Shown one piece after another: positions 21,038-30,784 of a stretch of 64,000 nt of DNA. Within the stretch, counting starts at the first letter, position 1, and each line of letters begins with the position of its first letter. The translations under genes were made by a program, and so were the position numbers. The notes beneath the pieces are model-generated. The model searched no databases. It was given only the letters and a program-made list of their open reading frames with translations, and was not told where the DNA came from. The DNA lies in the NCBI GenBank assembly GCA_017893485.1, contig CM030368.1, positions 109,685,549-109,749,548 of the forward strand, in the 5' to 3' direction. This DNA comes from Hemerocallis citrina (lineage: Eukaryota > Streptophyta > Magnoliopsida > Asparagales > Asphodelaceae).

Positions 21038-23371
21038 TCAGGGGTCGACCTTTTTGTCGTTTGGGTCTGTCGACCCCTCGGCCTTGTCCTTGCCCTCGGC
21101 CTCGTCCTCGTCCTCGCTCCCGCTCTCCTCCTCAGAGTCGTCCTCCTCCTCATCCTCGGCCTCAGTCTCACCCGGGCCTTCGACACCGTCAGTCTGTCCC
21201 TCAGGGCCGAGCATCCCCTGGGGAAGCTCCTCCTCCCCCTCCACGGGGTTGCAGAAATGGTAGGAGGACGTGTCGAAACCTGGATTCCGAGCGGCGACAT
21301 GGAGCAGGGCTCGGCCGTACGCATCCTCCTTGTTCTTGAACATGTGATGCTCGACCTCGTCCTGGACGGCCTTCTTCGCCTTTGCCACCTTAGACCGGTG
21401 CCTGGCCATGATCCTCTCAGCCCTCTTCCGAGCTGTCTCCGCCTCCGACCGAGCATTGGCCAGCTCCTCCTTCAGTTCGGCATTCTCCTTCTCCGAGGCC
21501 TCAAGCTTGGCTGCCGTGTCCTTCGACCGCTGAACGGCGTCGGCTAGCTGCACCTCCAATCCCGCCACTTCGGCCCCACGCTTGGCCGAGATGAGTTGCT
21601 CAGCATCGAGCAGCTTCGTAGCTTTGACACGCTCCGACCTCTCCCGGTCATACTCCTGTTCCTTGCTCGCAAACTCCTCGAGCAAGAAGTTGAAGTGGCA
21701 GAGGGTCTGAAAAGAGAACAAACTGTCAGAGTCCGAATCCAGGAACTTAGAAAATTTTAGAAAAAGTTTTAATAAGAAAGTGTTCGGTCCACTTACCGAC
21801 ATTGTGTTCCGAGCGATCTGCATTGTGGCGTCCCCAACCAGCCCGACCTTAAGGGCCGCTCGATCCTTGGGGGTCGGCAAGTGCTTCACCGCTTCCATAC
21901 AGATGTTGCCTGTCCCCCAAAAAACCGTCAACATTCATCACTTGCCAGTCGGGGACGAAGATCTGCTTGTGCCTCTCGGTCAAGATCTTCTCCGCATCGG
22001 CAGTGAGGGGCGGAACTTGGAGGGATAGCACCTCTTTCACGCCGAACGCCCCGCTCGACGAGTCCGGAGCATCCCCCTTCACCGTTGGTGTCGGCGCATC
22101 AGAAACAGGAGGATCGGGGACCGCGGCCTTCTCCTGCTCTAGACCGGCCTTCGGGACAACGACCTTCTATGGGTCGGCGGTCTTCGCGACCGAAGGCATC
22201 TTCTGGGCTCGGCCGCCCTGAGGCCCTGCCGAGGGTCTCTTCTTCCTCGACTCCTGTTCCTTCGCCTTGGCCTTCGCCATCAAAGCCCTGTAGTCCATCT
22301 TGGAAGATTCTGCGCAAGCCGAATGAAAAAACTTAGATGAATTTTTCAAGAACTTTACGCAAAGAAATAAAATACAAGAATCATACTGGGGTCGATCGGA
22401 CTGAGACCCCCTCGGAACAAAGCTTCCTCGGTAATGTCATTCCAACTTAGCGTTGGCAAGGCAAGGAGCTTCTTGAGGACCTCTGCTTCCTCGTCACTCA
22501 GCACCGGCACTTTCTTGGCTCTCTTGGGCAGACCTTCCTTCGCCCAAACTATCGGAATTGCCCACGGCGTGGGAGCCCGAATGATGAAATACTTCTCCTT
22601 CCAATGCTTGATCGAGTCCGGGTTCTCGATCAACTTCACGCCCGTCCGCGGCGAAAGGTAAAACCTTTGTTATTTTCGGTTTGGCTGGCATGGGCGGTAA
22701 AGGCTCCGAAGGAGGAACATGCTCGGTTCGGCACCGATCTCTTGGCACCGGAGAACAAACGCCAAGACATGCCTCCAGGTGTTCGGCATCAGCTGGGCGG
22801 GGCTCAAACCGTACCAAATCAAAACATCGACTATAAACGGATGAAGGGGAAAGCGGAGCCCGGCGGCCAGAGAGTCGAGAGGAAAGACGCACACGTCTTT
22901 CGAAGACTTCGTGTTGGCTCGGAATCCCGGTCCGGGGAGAAGTAGCCCGTACTCGGCTGGAATCTGGAACCCGGCTCGGATCCGGTGCAGATCGGCCTCG
23001 GTAAGAGACGAGATGGTATGGTCCACCTCGGATAACTCTCTCGGCTCATTCTCCTCTACGGACTTGGTGGTGCCCTGAGTCACCTTCTCCAACATCTCCT
23101 CGGAGTACTCCTGAACGCCTCCCACGCTCGATAGAACAATAGGCTGCCGACCAAACTCCCCCGCCATCTTCGGCTTCTCGATGATCGTGACCACTCCTTT
23201 ACCCTTCTGAGACTTCGCCACGACCTCCAGGTGTGGCTCGGCTACTTCGCCCTCCTTGCTCGGCCGAACAACGCTCTGATCGGTCGGCTCTATCACCTCC
23301 TTCCCTTTGCCCGCTCGGCCTACGACTTGGTCCGAGGCGGGGGTCTCATCCGAGGAAGTAATCTTAACCAT
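21038..23371 (-). pseudogene. Antisense gene with 'putative gypsy type transposon' domain, spliced
   Basis: ATG at 23371. The N-terminal 120 residues are low-complexity and Lys/Glu-rich. Then comes the domain (about residues 125-230) with CVFPLDSLAAGLRFPLHPFI and LSPAQLMPNTWRHVLAFV, matching the family Pfam calls putative gypsy type transposon. Two introns are visible: 22310-22386 (77 bases, GTATGA...GCGCAG) and 21707-21796 (90 bases, GTAAGT...TTTTCAG). The C-terminus is coiled coil and then a long Glu/Asp tail. Damage: TAA at 22670-22672, TAG at 22167-22169 and a frameshift near 21930. Antisense frames downstream of pol are known from some Tat-group elements such as Grande; what this protein does is not known. 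Its promoter is at 23564. Confidence 0.75.
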
Positions 23372-23563
23372 TTTCTAGAGAGAAAGGAGAGAGACTGACC
23401 TTGAAGTGACAACTACGGTCGGAAAAGTTCACCGGAGCCAAGGAACGCCTTGCCGCGACAGCTAACAGCGCCACCCAGGAGCTAAAAACTTCGATGGTGA
23501 AAGTAAAAACTGGAGAGAGAGAGTGAAAGTGAATAATGAGACTTGGATTGAGGGGGGGGTGAA

Positions 23564-23572
23564 GATTTATAG
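23564..23572 (-). promoter_or_regulatory. TATA box of the antisense gene
   Basis: The minus strand reads CTATAAATC about 195 bases upstream of the ATG at 23371, followed by a CT-rich leader (CACTCTCTCTCTCC near 23510-23525) typical of plant 5' untranslated regions. It implies a promoter inside the retrotransposon that faces against the LTR promoter. Confidence 0.65.
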
Positions 23573-23739
23573 TAAAAAAGAAAAGTCCCTTGGACTTCCA
23601 AACGTAAGGGCGCGACTTTTGGGCCGCTCTCGAAACGTCGCGAAGGCCCAAAACCACTTTGTCTTCTCACAAAGTCAAGTAGCTCGGCACAGCAGGATCT
23701 AAACCCGAGCTACGTGCGATCCAAACCCAGCAGCAAAGG

Positions 23740-24240
23740 GCGCGGTCGGCCAACCGAGCAAGTGCCATTCCGAGCCTGCAAATGGAGAAAACTCACTTTC
23801 CCCTCAACTTTCGTGCAAGATCTCGATCAGACGGCCCAGATCTCCCCAACGACGCTAAACGACAGGATAGCATTTTCTTGGGAACTGAGCCCGTCTCGAG
23901 ATTCGTCCCACCATCTGACGGCTCAGATTGCGCCACGTCGCTCGGACAACCGTGCCCTCGGATCCCGATCGACAAACCGAGCTAGTGCCAATCCGACGGC
24001 CCAGAATGTCGCTCGGACAACCGTGCCCTCAGATCCCCACCTCTGTCTGAAGAAGCCAGAGAAAATTTGGATTAAAAGTTTTAAGGCACTGCCCTCGGCG
24101 AGCCCCCCAGGCCCCAGGTCTCGGTCGGCATCCCTCTCACCTGTGAACAAATCGAAGCCTGCGGCCTCGGAGCCGATGCCATGAATCGTTCAGGGATTAG
24201 TGAGAAACCGCAGACTCACGGGGCCCGGTTAAAAAGTGGA
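23740..24240 (+). repeat. Dispersed repeat cassettes (copy 3) and GTGCCCTCGGATCCC repeats
   Basis: A full cassette copy (GGTCGGCCAACCGAGCAAGTG, GATCTCGATCAGACGGCCCA, GATAGCATTTTCTTGGGAAC) at 23745-23930, then two copies of TCGCTCGGACAACCGTGCCCTC at 23938 and 24010. No gene is seen. Confidence 0.75.
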
Positions 24241-24299
24241 TCGGCACACCTCCCACCTCTAGCTCCTTCGGGCTGACATCCAGCAGAAGCCGTCAGCCC

Positions 24300-24780
24300 G
24301 GAAGGAAGACAGAGATCGGAAGAGACCCATCCTTCCGAAGCACATTGTCCCCCAGATCCGGACTTTGGTCATCACCTCCTCCACCATGATCTCCCCTGAC
24401 CCTGAAACCCGCATCGGGGCCGTCAGAGTCAGGAAAAGATCATGGTGGAAGAACGACCACCCGTCCTTCCGAAGCAACTCGTCCCTCGAGTCCGGACTAC
24501 GGTCGTCACCACTTCTACCCTGTTCTCCCTCGACCCTGACACCCCCATCGGGGCCGTCAGGATCGGGAGAAGAACAAGGCAAAAGAGTGACCACCCCTCC
24601 GAACCCCTCGAGGTTAAAATTTCACAAGACAGGTATCTGCCTTGACTCCGGTCGTCACTTCCTCTGCTATGATCTCCCCCGACCCTGACATCCACATCGG
24701 GGCTGTCAGAACCAGGAAAAGACCATAGCCGAAGAGCAACCACCCAAGGCAGATGCCTCCGAGGGCTAAAACTCAACATT
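24300..24780 (+). repeat. Three diverged direct repeats of about 130-180 bp
   Basis: Three blocks each contain a CGTCAC segment, then CCC(T/C)GACCCTGA and CATCGGGGC(C/T)GTCAG, at about 24355-24440, 24490-24575 and 24645-24720. They are part of the non-coding 3' region of the gypsy element. Confidence 0.7.
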
Positions 24781-25034
24781 TTTTGTGACTAAAATGACAA
24801 GAGGAATGGGATACTTATAGACTACCCTCCAAGAACCAGCCTTCATGACCCTCGGAAGTTGAAACGCCGCGCATTAATTGGAGGGCACCATTCTTAATGA
24901 CCCCGAGAAGTTGGAACGCCGCACAAACCCCGGGACACCATTAATGCCCATGGGAGCAGAACCTTCTCGAAACTCGTTCCGCCAGTCAACGGCCCGGCCC
25001 GCCATACCACGCTCGGTTCGCCGAACAGTCGGAG
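24781..25034 (+). repeat. Short direct repeats around GAAGTTG(G/A)AACGCCGC
   Basis: Two near-copies of a 55-60-bp segment (24845-24900 and 24895-24950), each with AAGTTGRAACGCCGC and ACCATT...TTAATG. No gene is seen. Confidence 0.6.
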
Positions 25035-25039
25035 CTCCG

Positions 25040-25230
25040 GTCGGCCAACCGAGCAAGTGCCATTCCGAGCGTCAAAACGAAGAAAACTCACTTTCTCCTC
25101 AACATTCGTGTAAGATCTCGATCAGACGGCCCAGATCTTGCCGGCGGCGCTAAACGACAAGATAGCATTTTCTTGGGAAACGCGCCCGTCTCGAGATCCA
25201 CGCCACCATCCGACGGCTCAGATTGTGTCA
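25040..25230 (+). repeat. Dispersed repeat cassette (copy 4)
   Basis: The same order of blocks as at 23745: GGTCGGCCAACCGAGCAAGTG, CTCACTTTCTCCTCAAC, GATCTCGATCAGACGGCCCA and GATAGCATTTTCTTGGGAA. Confidence 0.8.
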
Positions 25231-25231
25231 C

Positions 25232-25615
25232 GTTGATCGACCAGCCGAACCCTCAGAGCTCCGGTCGGCCAATCGAGCGAATACACATCCGACGGCCCAG
25301 AAGGTTGTTCGACCAGCCAAACCCTCAGAGCCCTGGTCGACCAACCGAGCGAATACACATCCGACGGCCCAGAAGGTTGTTCGACCGGCCGAACCCTCAG
25401 AGCTCCGGTCGGCAAACCGAGCGAATACACATCCGACGGCCCAGAAGGTTGTTCGACCAGCCGAACCCTCAGAGCTCCGGTCGGCAAACCGAGCGAATAC
25501 ACATCCGATGGCCCCGAAGGTTGTTCGACCAGCCGAACCCTCAGAGCTCCGGTCGGCCAACCGAGCGAATACATATCCGGCGGCCCAGAAAGCTGCTCGG
25601 CCGACCGAACCGTCA
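25232..25615 (+). repeat. 72-bp tandem array, about five units
   Basis: The landmark GGTTGTTCGAC occurs at 25303, 25375, 25447 and 25519, exactly 72 bases apart, with a further diverged unit on each side. Units differ by only a few bases. Because 72 is a multiple of three, reading frames stay open on both strands (repetitive peptides such as QSSGRQTERIHIRRPRRLF); these are not taken as genes. Confidence 0.92.
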
Positions 25616-25619
25616 CCCC

Positions 25620-25995
25620 TTCGGTCGGCCAACCGAGCAAGTGCCATTCCGAGCTCGCAAACGGAGAAAAAAGCACCTGAACCACCACAACTGCTGGATC
25701 TTCCAGAAATTCGTGCTCCTGATGATGAACGGCCCAGATCTGGCCACGTGCACTAAACGACAAGATAGCGTTTTCTTGGGAAGTGCGCCTGTCTTGAGAT
25801 CCGCGCCACCATCCGACGACTCAGATTGCGCCACGATGCTCGGACGACCGAACCCTCACCCCTTCGGTCGGCCAACCGAGCAAGTGCCCATCCGAGCGTC
25901 AAAAGCGAGAAAATGGCTGCCGAGCGACTGCAACCGTCAGATCTCTCAGAAATTCGCGCTCGCCCACGATCAACGATCCAGATCAGGCCACGCCA
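25620..25995 (+). repeat. Dispersed repeat cassettes (copies 5 and 6)
   Basis: Two cassette copies starting with the TCGGTCGGCCAACCGAGCAAG block at 25620 and 25863, the first followed by the CGACAAGATAGCGTTTTC block near 25755. Confidence 0.75.
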
Positions 25996-26398
25996 TAAAT
26001 CAGTATTTAAAAATTAATTTTTATTTATTTAAATCGTTTTATTTATTTAAAAATTGCGAAAAATTGCTAAAAATTTGGGAAAATTAACTAAAAATTCTAG
26101 AAAATAATTAAAAATTCAGGGCGATATTTTTGAACCCCTGAACGAACAATTATTTTCTAGAATTTGCTGTTAAGGCCCCCGAACAATCAGTTAACACATC
26201 GCAAAATTAAATAAATAGTCCGAAAAAATAGATAAAAATCATCAAATACCCAACAAGGCTTCAGGACAGCTCACGGCTCCAAAAATAACCTCACTACCCC
26301 CTTCGAGATTCAAAACCCTCCATCCGGACTCCGATACAACTCCGCTAGCCACTAAAATAGTTAAACTACTCCTCAAAGACTGATCCCACTCAGTCTTT
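25996..26398 (+). other. AT-rich tail before the 3' LTR, no gene seen
   Basis: A sharp switch from GC-rich cassettes to AT-rich sequence (TTTATTTATTT, AAAATTG runs) leading to the polypurine tract. No domain or structure was found. Confidence 0.5.
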
Positions 26399-26414
26399 AG
26401 GAGTGGGGGGCTCG
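26399..26414 (+). other. Polypurine tract of the gypsy element
   Basis: AGGAGTGGGGGGCTCG abuts the 3' LTR start at 26415. The purine run is the expected primer for plus-strand DNA synthesis. Confidence 0.8.
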
Positions 26415-27002
26415 TGATATGGCTAAAAATGGGGTTAAATCGGAACCGTCCAGATTGGGTGCGAATCTTGAAGCTCGGGGGTAAAACGGTAATTTCACAT
26501 ACAAATGGGTCCGAAACGGGTACTGGATCTCCTTCTCACAGTTCCAATAACCCACAAACGGATCCACTCCAATTGGGTACGGGTCCCGAATCGAGGCGAA
26601 CCCAGACCAACAAGAGGCAAATCAGGGTCACTGATTTGACCAAGTCAACGGGCCTGATTTGCTCTCACCGAGAATCAGGGATTAGTTTCCTAAACAGAAT
26701 GTGAGGATTTTACTCCTGACAGTTACACAGGGAATCAGGCCCCTGATCACTCCCATGGCGACTATAAATACCACTCCCTACCACTGTGACCAGGTAATCA
26801 CTCTTTTTCTACCTTAAGCTCTCTCTTAATCACCACTGGTTACTGACAAGAGCGTCGGAGGGTGCGTCGCCGAAACAACCCCGGTGTATCGCACTTCCTT
26901 GCAAGTTGCGGCAGGAATCAGAAGGCTTGGATCCGCTGTTCAGGTTTTTCTCGAACTCACAAATCTCATCTGTTTACCCCCACACCAGAATCAGCGGTAA
27001 CA
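26415..27002 (+). repeat. 3' LTR of the Tat gypsy element
   Basis: 588 bp, TGATATGG...GGTAACA, with a TATA box at 26763-26770. It differs from the 5' LTR at scattered sites, most densely in the segment after GACAAGAG. Confidence 0.95.
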
Positions 27003-27007
27003 CATGC
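27003..27007. repeat. Right target-site duplication (CATGC)
   Basis: An exact copy of 8183-8187. The copia reverse transcriptase resumes directly after it. Confidence 0.93.
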
Positions 27008-28900
27008 AAAAGATAACAAAATTCTAATTGATTCTAGTCTAGCAATAGGAGCATATGTTTCATCAAAATCAATTCTTTCTTCTTGGTTGTATCCTTGGGA
27101 AACTAATCTAGCCTTGTTCCTAATAACTTGTCCTGATTCATCTAACTTATTTTTAAATACCCATTTGGTACCAATAATAGTATGATCAGGGGGTTGTGGA
27201 ACTAAATCCCATACACCATTCCTTACAAATTGGTTAAGTTCATCTTGCATAGCATTCAACCAAAATTCATTCTCACATGCCCCTTGAATATTTTTCGGTT
27301 CAAAATCTGATAAGAAAAGCAGTATGAGAAATCATATTAAAGTGTGATCTTGTTTGAATGCCATGTGAGATGTCACCAATAATTAAGTCATAAGGATGAT
27401 CTCGAACTTCAACAAATAACTTTGGTAAAGTTGAAGATATCTCTACAGGATCAGTCGTCTTAATGAACCCTTCAGCCGACTGATTCAACACATCAGTCAA
27501 CTTATGAAGTCCATCAGTCACTTATCTAGAGTAATTTGCTCAAGTAATTTAACAATGTTATCTAGTGGTGAAGATTCAATTTCATTATCTTGAATAACAG
27601 TAGATGAAGGTAAAGATTCATCAAAAGAAACATGCATAGACTCTTGAATAGTCAAAGATGACTTATTGAAAATTCTATAAGCTTTATTCCTATTTGAATA
27701 TCCAATAAAGATAACTTCATTAGATCTAGCATCAAATTTATCTAAGTTATCTTTTGTATTTAATATGAAACACTTACAACCAAATACTTTAAAATAAGAA
27801 ACTTCAGGAATACGTTCAAAAAACAACTCAAAACAAGTCTTCTTAAGCTTTGGCCTAATTAGTATTCTATTTAAGATATAGCATGCTGTAGAAACAGCTT
27901 CAGCCCAGAAGTATTTAGGCAAATTACTTTTAACAAGCATGGTATGTGCACATTCTTGCAAAGTCCTATTCTTTCTTTCAACCACTCTATTTTGTGGTGA
28001 AGCTCTAGGAAATGCAAAAAGTATGTGTTATACCATTCTTGTTGCAATATTCTGAAAAAAGTTCAATTCTCAAATTCTCCACCATGATCATTTCTAATAG
28101 TGACTATGGTAAGAGATTTTTTATTTTGAACATGTTTGCAGAAATTTGCAAATTCTTCGAAGGCTTCATTTTATGTCTTAAAAAGAATACTCATGTAAAT
28201 CTTGAATAATCATCGACTAAAACAAATACATATCTACTTTTATTTAAGGAAGTGACTCTGGTAGGACCGAATAAATCCATATGAATCAATTTGAGAGGCC
28301 GACTAGTAGACATCATTTCCTTTGTTTTAAAAGTAGATTTTGCTTGTTTCCCCAGTTGACATGCATCACACATTTTATCTTTCTTAAAAGATAATTTTGG
28401 CAGTCATTTAACTAGGTTATTGTTCAAAAGTATTGTGATATTTTTCATGTTTACATGTCCAAATCTTTTATGCCAAAGCCAAGAATCGTTGTTCGAGGCA
28501 ACTAAACAGAAATCATCCGAAAACTTATTTGTTTTTAAACAAAGTTCATATATGTTATTCTTTCTAATTCATTGAAAAATCACATTTTTCAAAGACAAAT
28601 CATAAATCAAGCATGCATCTTTTTCAAACAATATCTTATAACCCTTATCACATAATTGAATAATACTTAACAAGTTATGCTTTAAACCACTAACTAAGAA
28701 TACATCTTCAATAGTAGGAGTAGTATTCTTACCAACCATGCCTATTCCGATGACTTTTTCTTTGTTATTGTCTCCAAAAGTAACGGTTCCTCCATCTATA
28801 TCTTGAATGGAAGAGAGCAAGTTTGCATGGCCAGTCATGTGTTTAGAACATCCACTGTCAAGTATCCATCGTTCCCTTTTAGGTACCTACAAAATATTAT
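27008..28900 (-). pseudogene. Copia protease, integrase and N-terminal RT
   Basis: Read down the minus strand: protease with WILDSGCSKHMTGH and GGTVTFGDNNKEKVIG (28569-28860); GAG-pre-integrase zinc finger ending MCDACQLGKQAKS; integrase start LKLIHMDLFGPTRV and LVDDYSRFT (28191-28373); integrase end MVERKNRTLQECAHTML and YFKVFGCKCFI (27518-27985); then RT with [25 protein letters not shown] and [12 protein letters not shown] (26966-27259). The DSGCSKHMTG plus GG-VTFGD pattern fits the SIRE/Maximus lineage. Stops and frameshifts separate the blocks. The RT is cut by the gypsy element and continues at 8187. Confidence 0.88.
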
Positions 28901-30757
28901 TTGTGAATATGGTACCCTTTTTATTGGGTCCAAAAGAGATTAGTGCTTGGGAAACCAAACCCAAAGTGAGTTTGATTTACCACCATATGCAGGTTTAAAA
29001 TTAACAGAATTACAAACATTTTTTACAAAGGAATTTATGTAAGAAATCCTTTCATTTAGACACAAGTTAACTGGAACCCAAATATTTTTGCACTGTTCAG
29101 TCGACTTATTTTTACCCATCAGTCGATTGTTTTGTGGATGCAGTCGACTGGGAGGTAAAACTAGTCGACTTATATGAGGTTGTTGTCTTTTTGAATAAGA
29201 CTTCATACATCTGGACAGACGACCTATTTGAGGGGCCAGTCGACTGGTCTTTTCGGAAGAATTTCTATTTTCATGGTTAAAAAGAATTTTTGGTTTTTCA
29301 AAGAAATCATACAACTTATCCTTTACACTAGAATCATAATAAATCTTATTATTACTGGTGTTATTAAAAGAATGACCTTTTTCATGAATTTTTTGAAAAC
29401 CAAGTCCAAATCTTTTATTAGATTGAACTTGATTTTGAAGAACTTCATTTAAATTCTCTTTTCCTTTATTGAACTTAGATATATTCTTAGATATCTCTTC
29501 ATAATTCCTTTTTAGAGATATAAGATCTATATCCACGTTGGAAATACGAGAAGTTAAAGACTTGACTTCAACTTGTAAATCAAGATTTTTTTGAGAAATA
29601 GTTTGATTAACTTTTTCTAGATTCTTATCTTTTATTTTCTCCATTTTTAATTATTGAAAAAATTCATTAAAAGCTTCTAACAAATCACTAGAATCAATAT
29701 TACTACTTACATCGCTTTGATTTGCCATGAAGCATACGTTTGTAACCTCATTAAATTCCTCATTGTCTTCTTCCGAAGATAAATCACTATTATCCCACGT
29801 TACTTGGTAAGCCTTCTTGTTCTTCATGTATTTGTTCTTGGTAAATTTGTCCTTCTTGAAGTTTGAAACTTTGCCTTTAGATTTTGCATTCTACAATGGA
29901 CAATCCTTCTACATGTGACCTATCTTATTGCATTTGAAACAAGTAGGAGGTTCATTAGTATCCTTTAATCTTGAATTAAATTTACCTTTGCAAAGAAATT
30001 TCGTGAATTTTCTTGTGAACATAGCCATTTCTTCTTCATCATCTTCATCATCTTCTGATTCAGACATAGCCTTGAAAGCAAGAGTTTTCTTTTTGGCTTG
30101 TTGCAGTTCTAAGTCCTTCTTGCGCTACTCCAATTGTACTTCATAAGCCATTAGATTTTCCACAAGATTCTCAACTAAGAGTTGTGTTAAATCATTTGCT
30201 TCTTCAATTGCGGTAGTCTTCTTTTCCTATTCAGGGGTTAGAGCACGAAGAACCTTTCTCCCCATCTCTGCTTGCGTATATGTTTTGCCAAGAGCCACAA
30301 CGGAGTTTGTGATGTCGGTGAATCTTGTTACTATCTCTGATACACTTTCATTTTTCTTCATTCAGAACATCTCGAACCTGTGAACAAGAACAGAAATTTT
30401 AGATTCCTTGACTTTATTTGTACCTTCATGTATTACCTCGAGAGTATGCCATATTTGGAATGTCGTTGTTGTGTTTGACACACGGTTGAATTCTTCTTTG
30501 GTAAGTGTAGAAAAGAGAGAATTCATCGCCTTTGCATTGTTCATGGTATCACTCTTCATATCGTCTTTCCATTGAGCATAGAGAATAGTAGGCACTGTAT
30601 ACTCTGTCTCGATCATGTTCCAAATCTCATAGTTGATGGATTGTAAGTAAATCTTCATTCTATATTTTCAGTAGTTGTAGTTTGTTCTATCAAAGAGAGG
30701 CGGCCTTTGTGTAGATTGACCTTCGTGGTATTGATTTGCATTCGAAGTAGATGCCAT
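28901..30757 (-). pseudogene. Gag of the copia element
   Basis: ATG at 30757-30755, 11 bases below the primer site. An N-terminal gag region (IYLQSINYEIWNMIE, EIVTRFTDITNSVVALGK) is followed by a zinc knuckle CFKCNKIGH near 29899-29945 and a long Lys/Asn-rich linker containing repeated Ser-Arg-Leu, encoded by GTCGAC palindromes (29090-29250). In-frame stops include TGA at 30668-30670, where family members normally have Trp, and TAG at 29909-29911 inside the knuckle. This copy cannot make a full gag protein. Confidence 0.8.
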
Positions 30758-30768
30758 TGCAATTAACC

Positions 30769-30783
30769 AGGCTCTGATACCAA
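30769..30783 (-). other. Primer-binding site of the copia element (tRNA-iMet type)
   Basis: The minus strand reads TTGGTATCAGAGCCT immediately below the LTR end, complementary to initiator Met-tRNA. Confidence 0.88.
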
Positions 30784-30784
30784 G

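Larger units (their letters stand above)
8188..27002 (+). mobile_element. 18.8-kb Tat-clade Ty3/gypsy retrotransposon with antisense gene
   Basis: A complete insertion bounded by two LTRs (8188-8776, 26415-27002), 5-bp duplications, primer site and polypurine tract. The plus strand codes gag, protease, RT, RNase H, a second RNase H and integrase up to 14595. The presence of the second RNase H before integrase marks the Tat clade. Between pol and the 3' LTR lie 11.8 kb holding repeat arrays, a nested solo LTR (15005-18505) and an antisense multi-exon gene (19358-23371). Without the nested LTR and its duplication it is about 15.3 kb. All plus-strand genes carry stops or frameshifts, so movement would need help from another copy. 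Confidence 0.93.

Noticed and set aside
20018..21547. Large plus-strand frames over the antisense gene
   Set aside because: They are mirror frames of the GC-rich antisense coiled-coil exons, with Leu/Ser-rich composition and no motif.
25232..25615. CRISPR-like regular spacing
   Set aside because: The units are repeats throughout with no unique spacers, and the DNA is from a plant nucleus.
25173..26087. Open frames of 130-304 residues on both strands
   Set aside because: They arise from the 72-bp array, whose unit is a multiple of three. The peptides are plain repeats with no domain.
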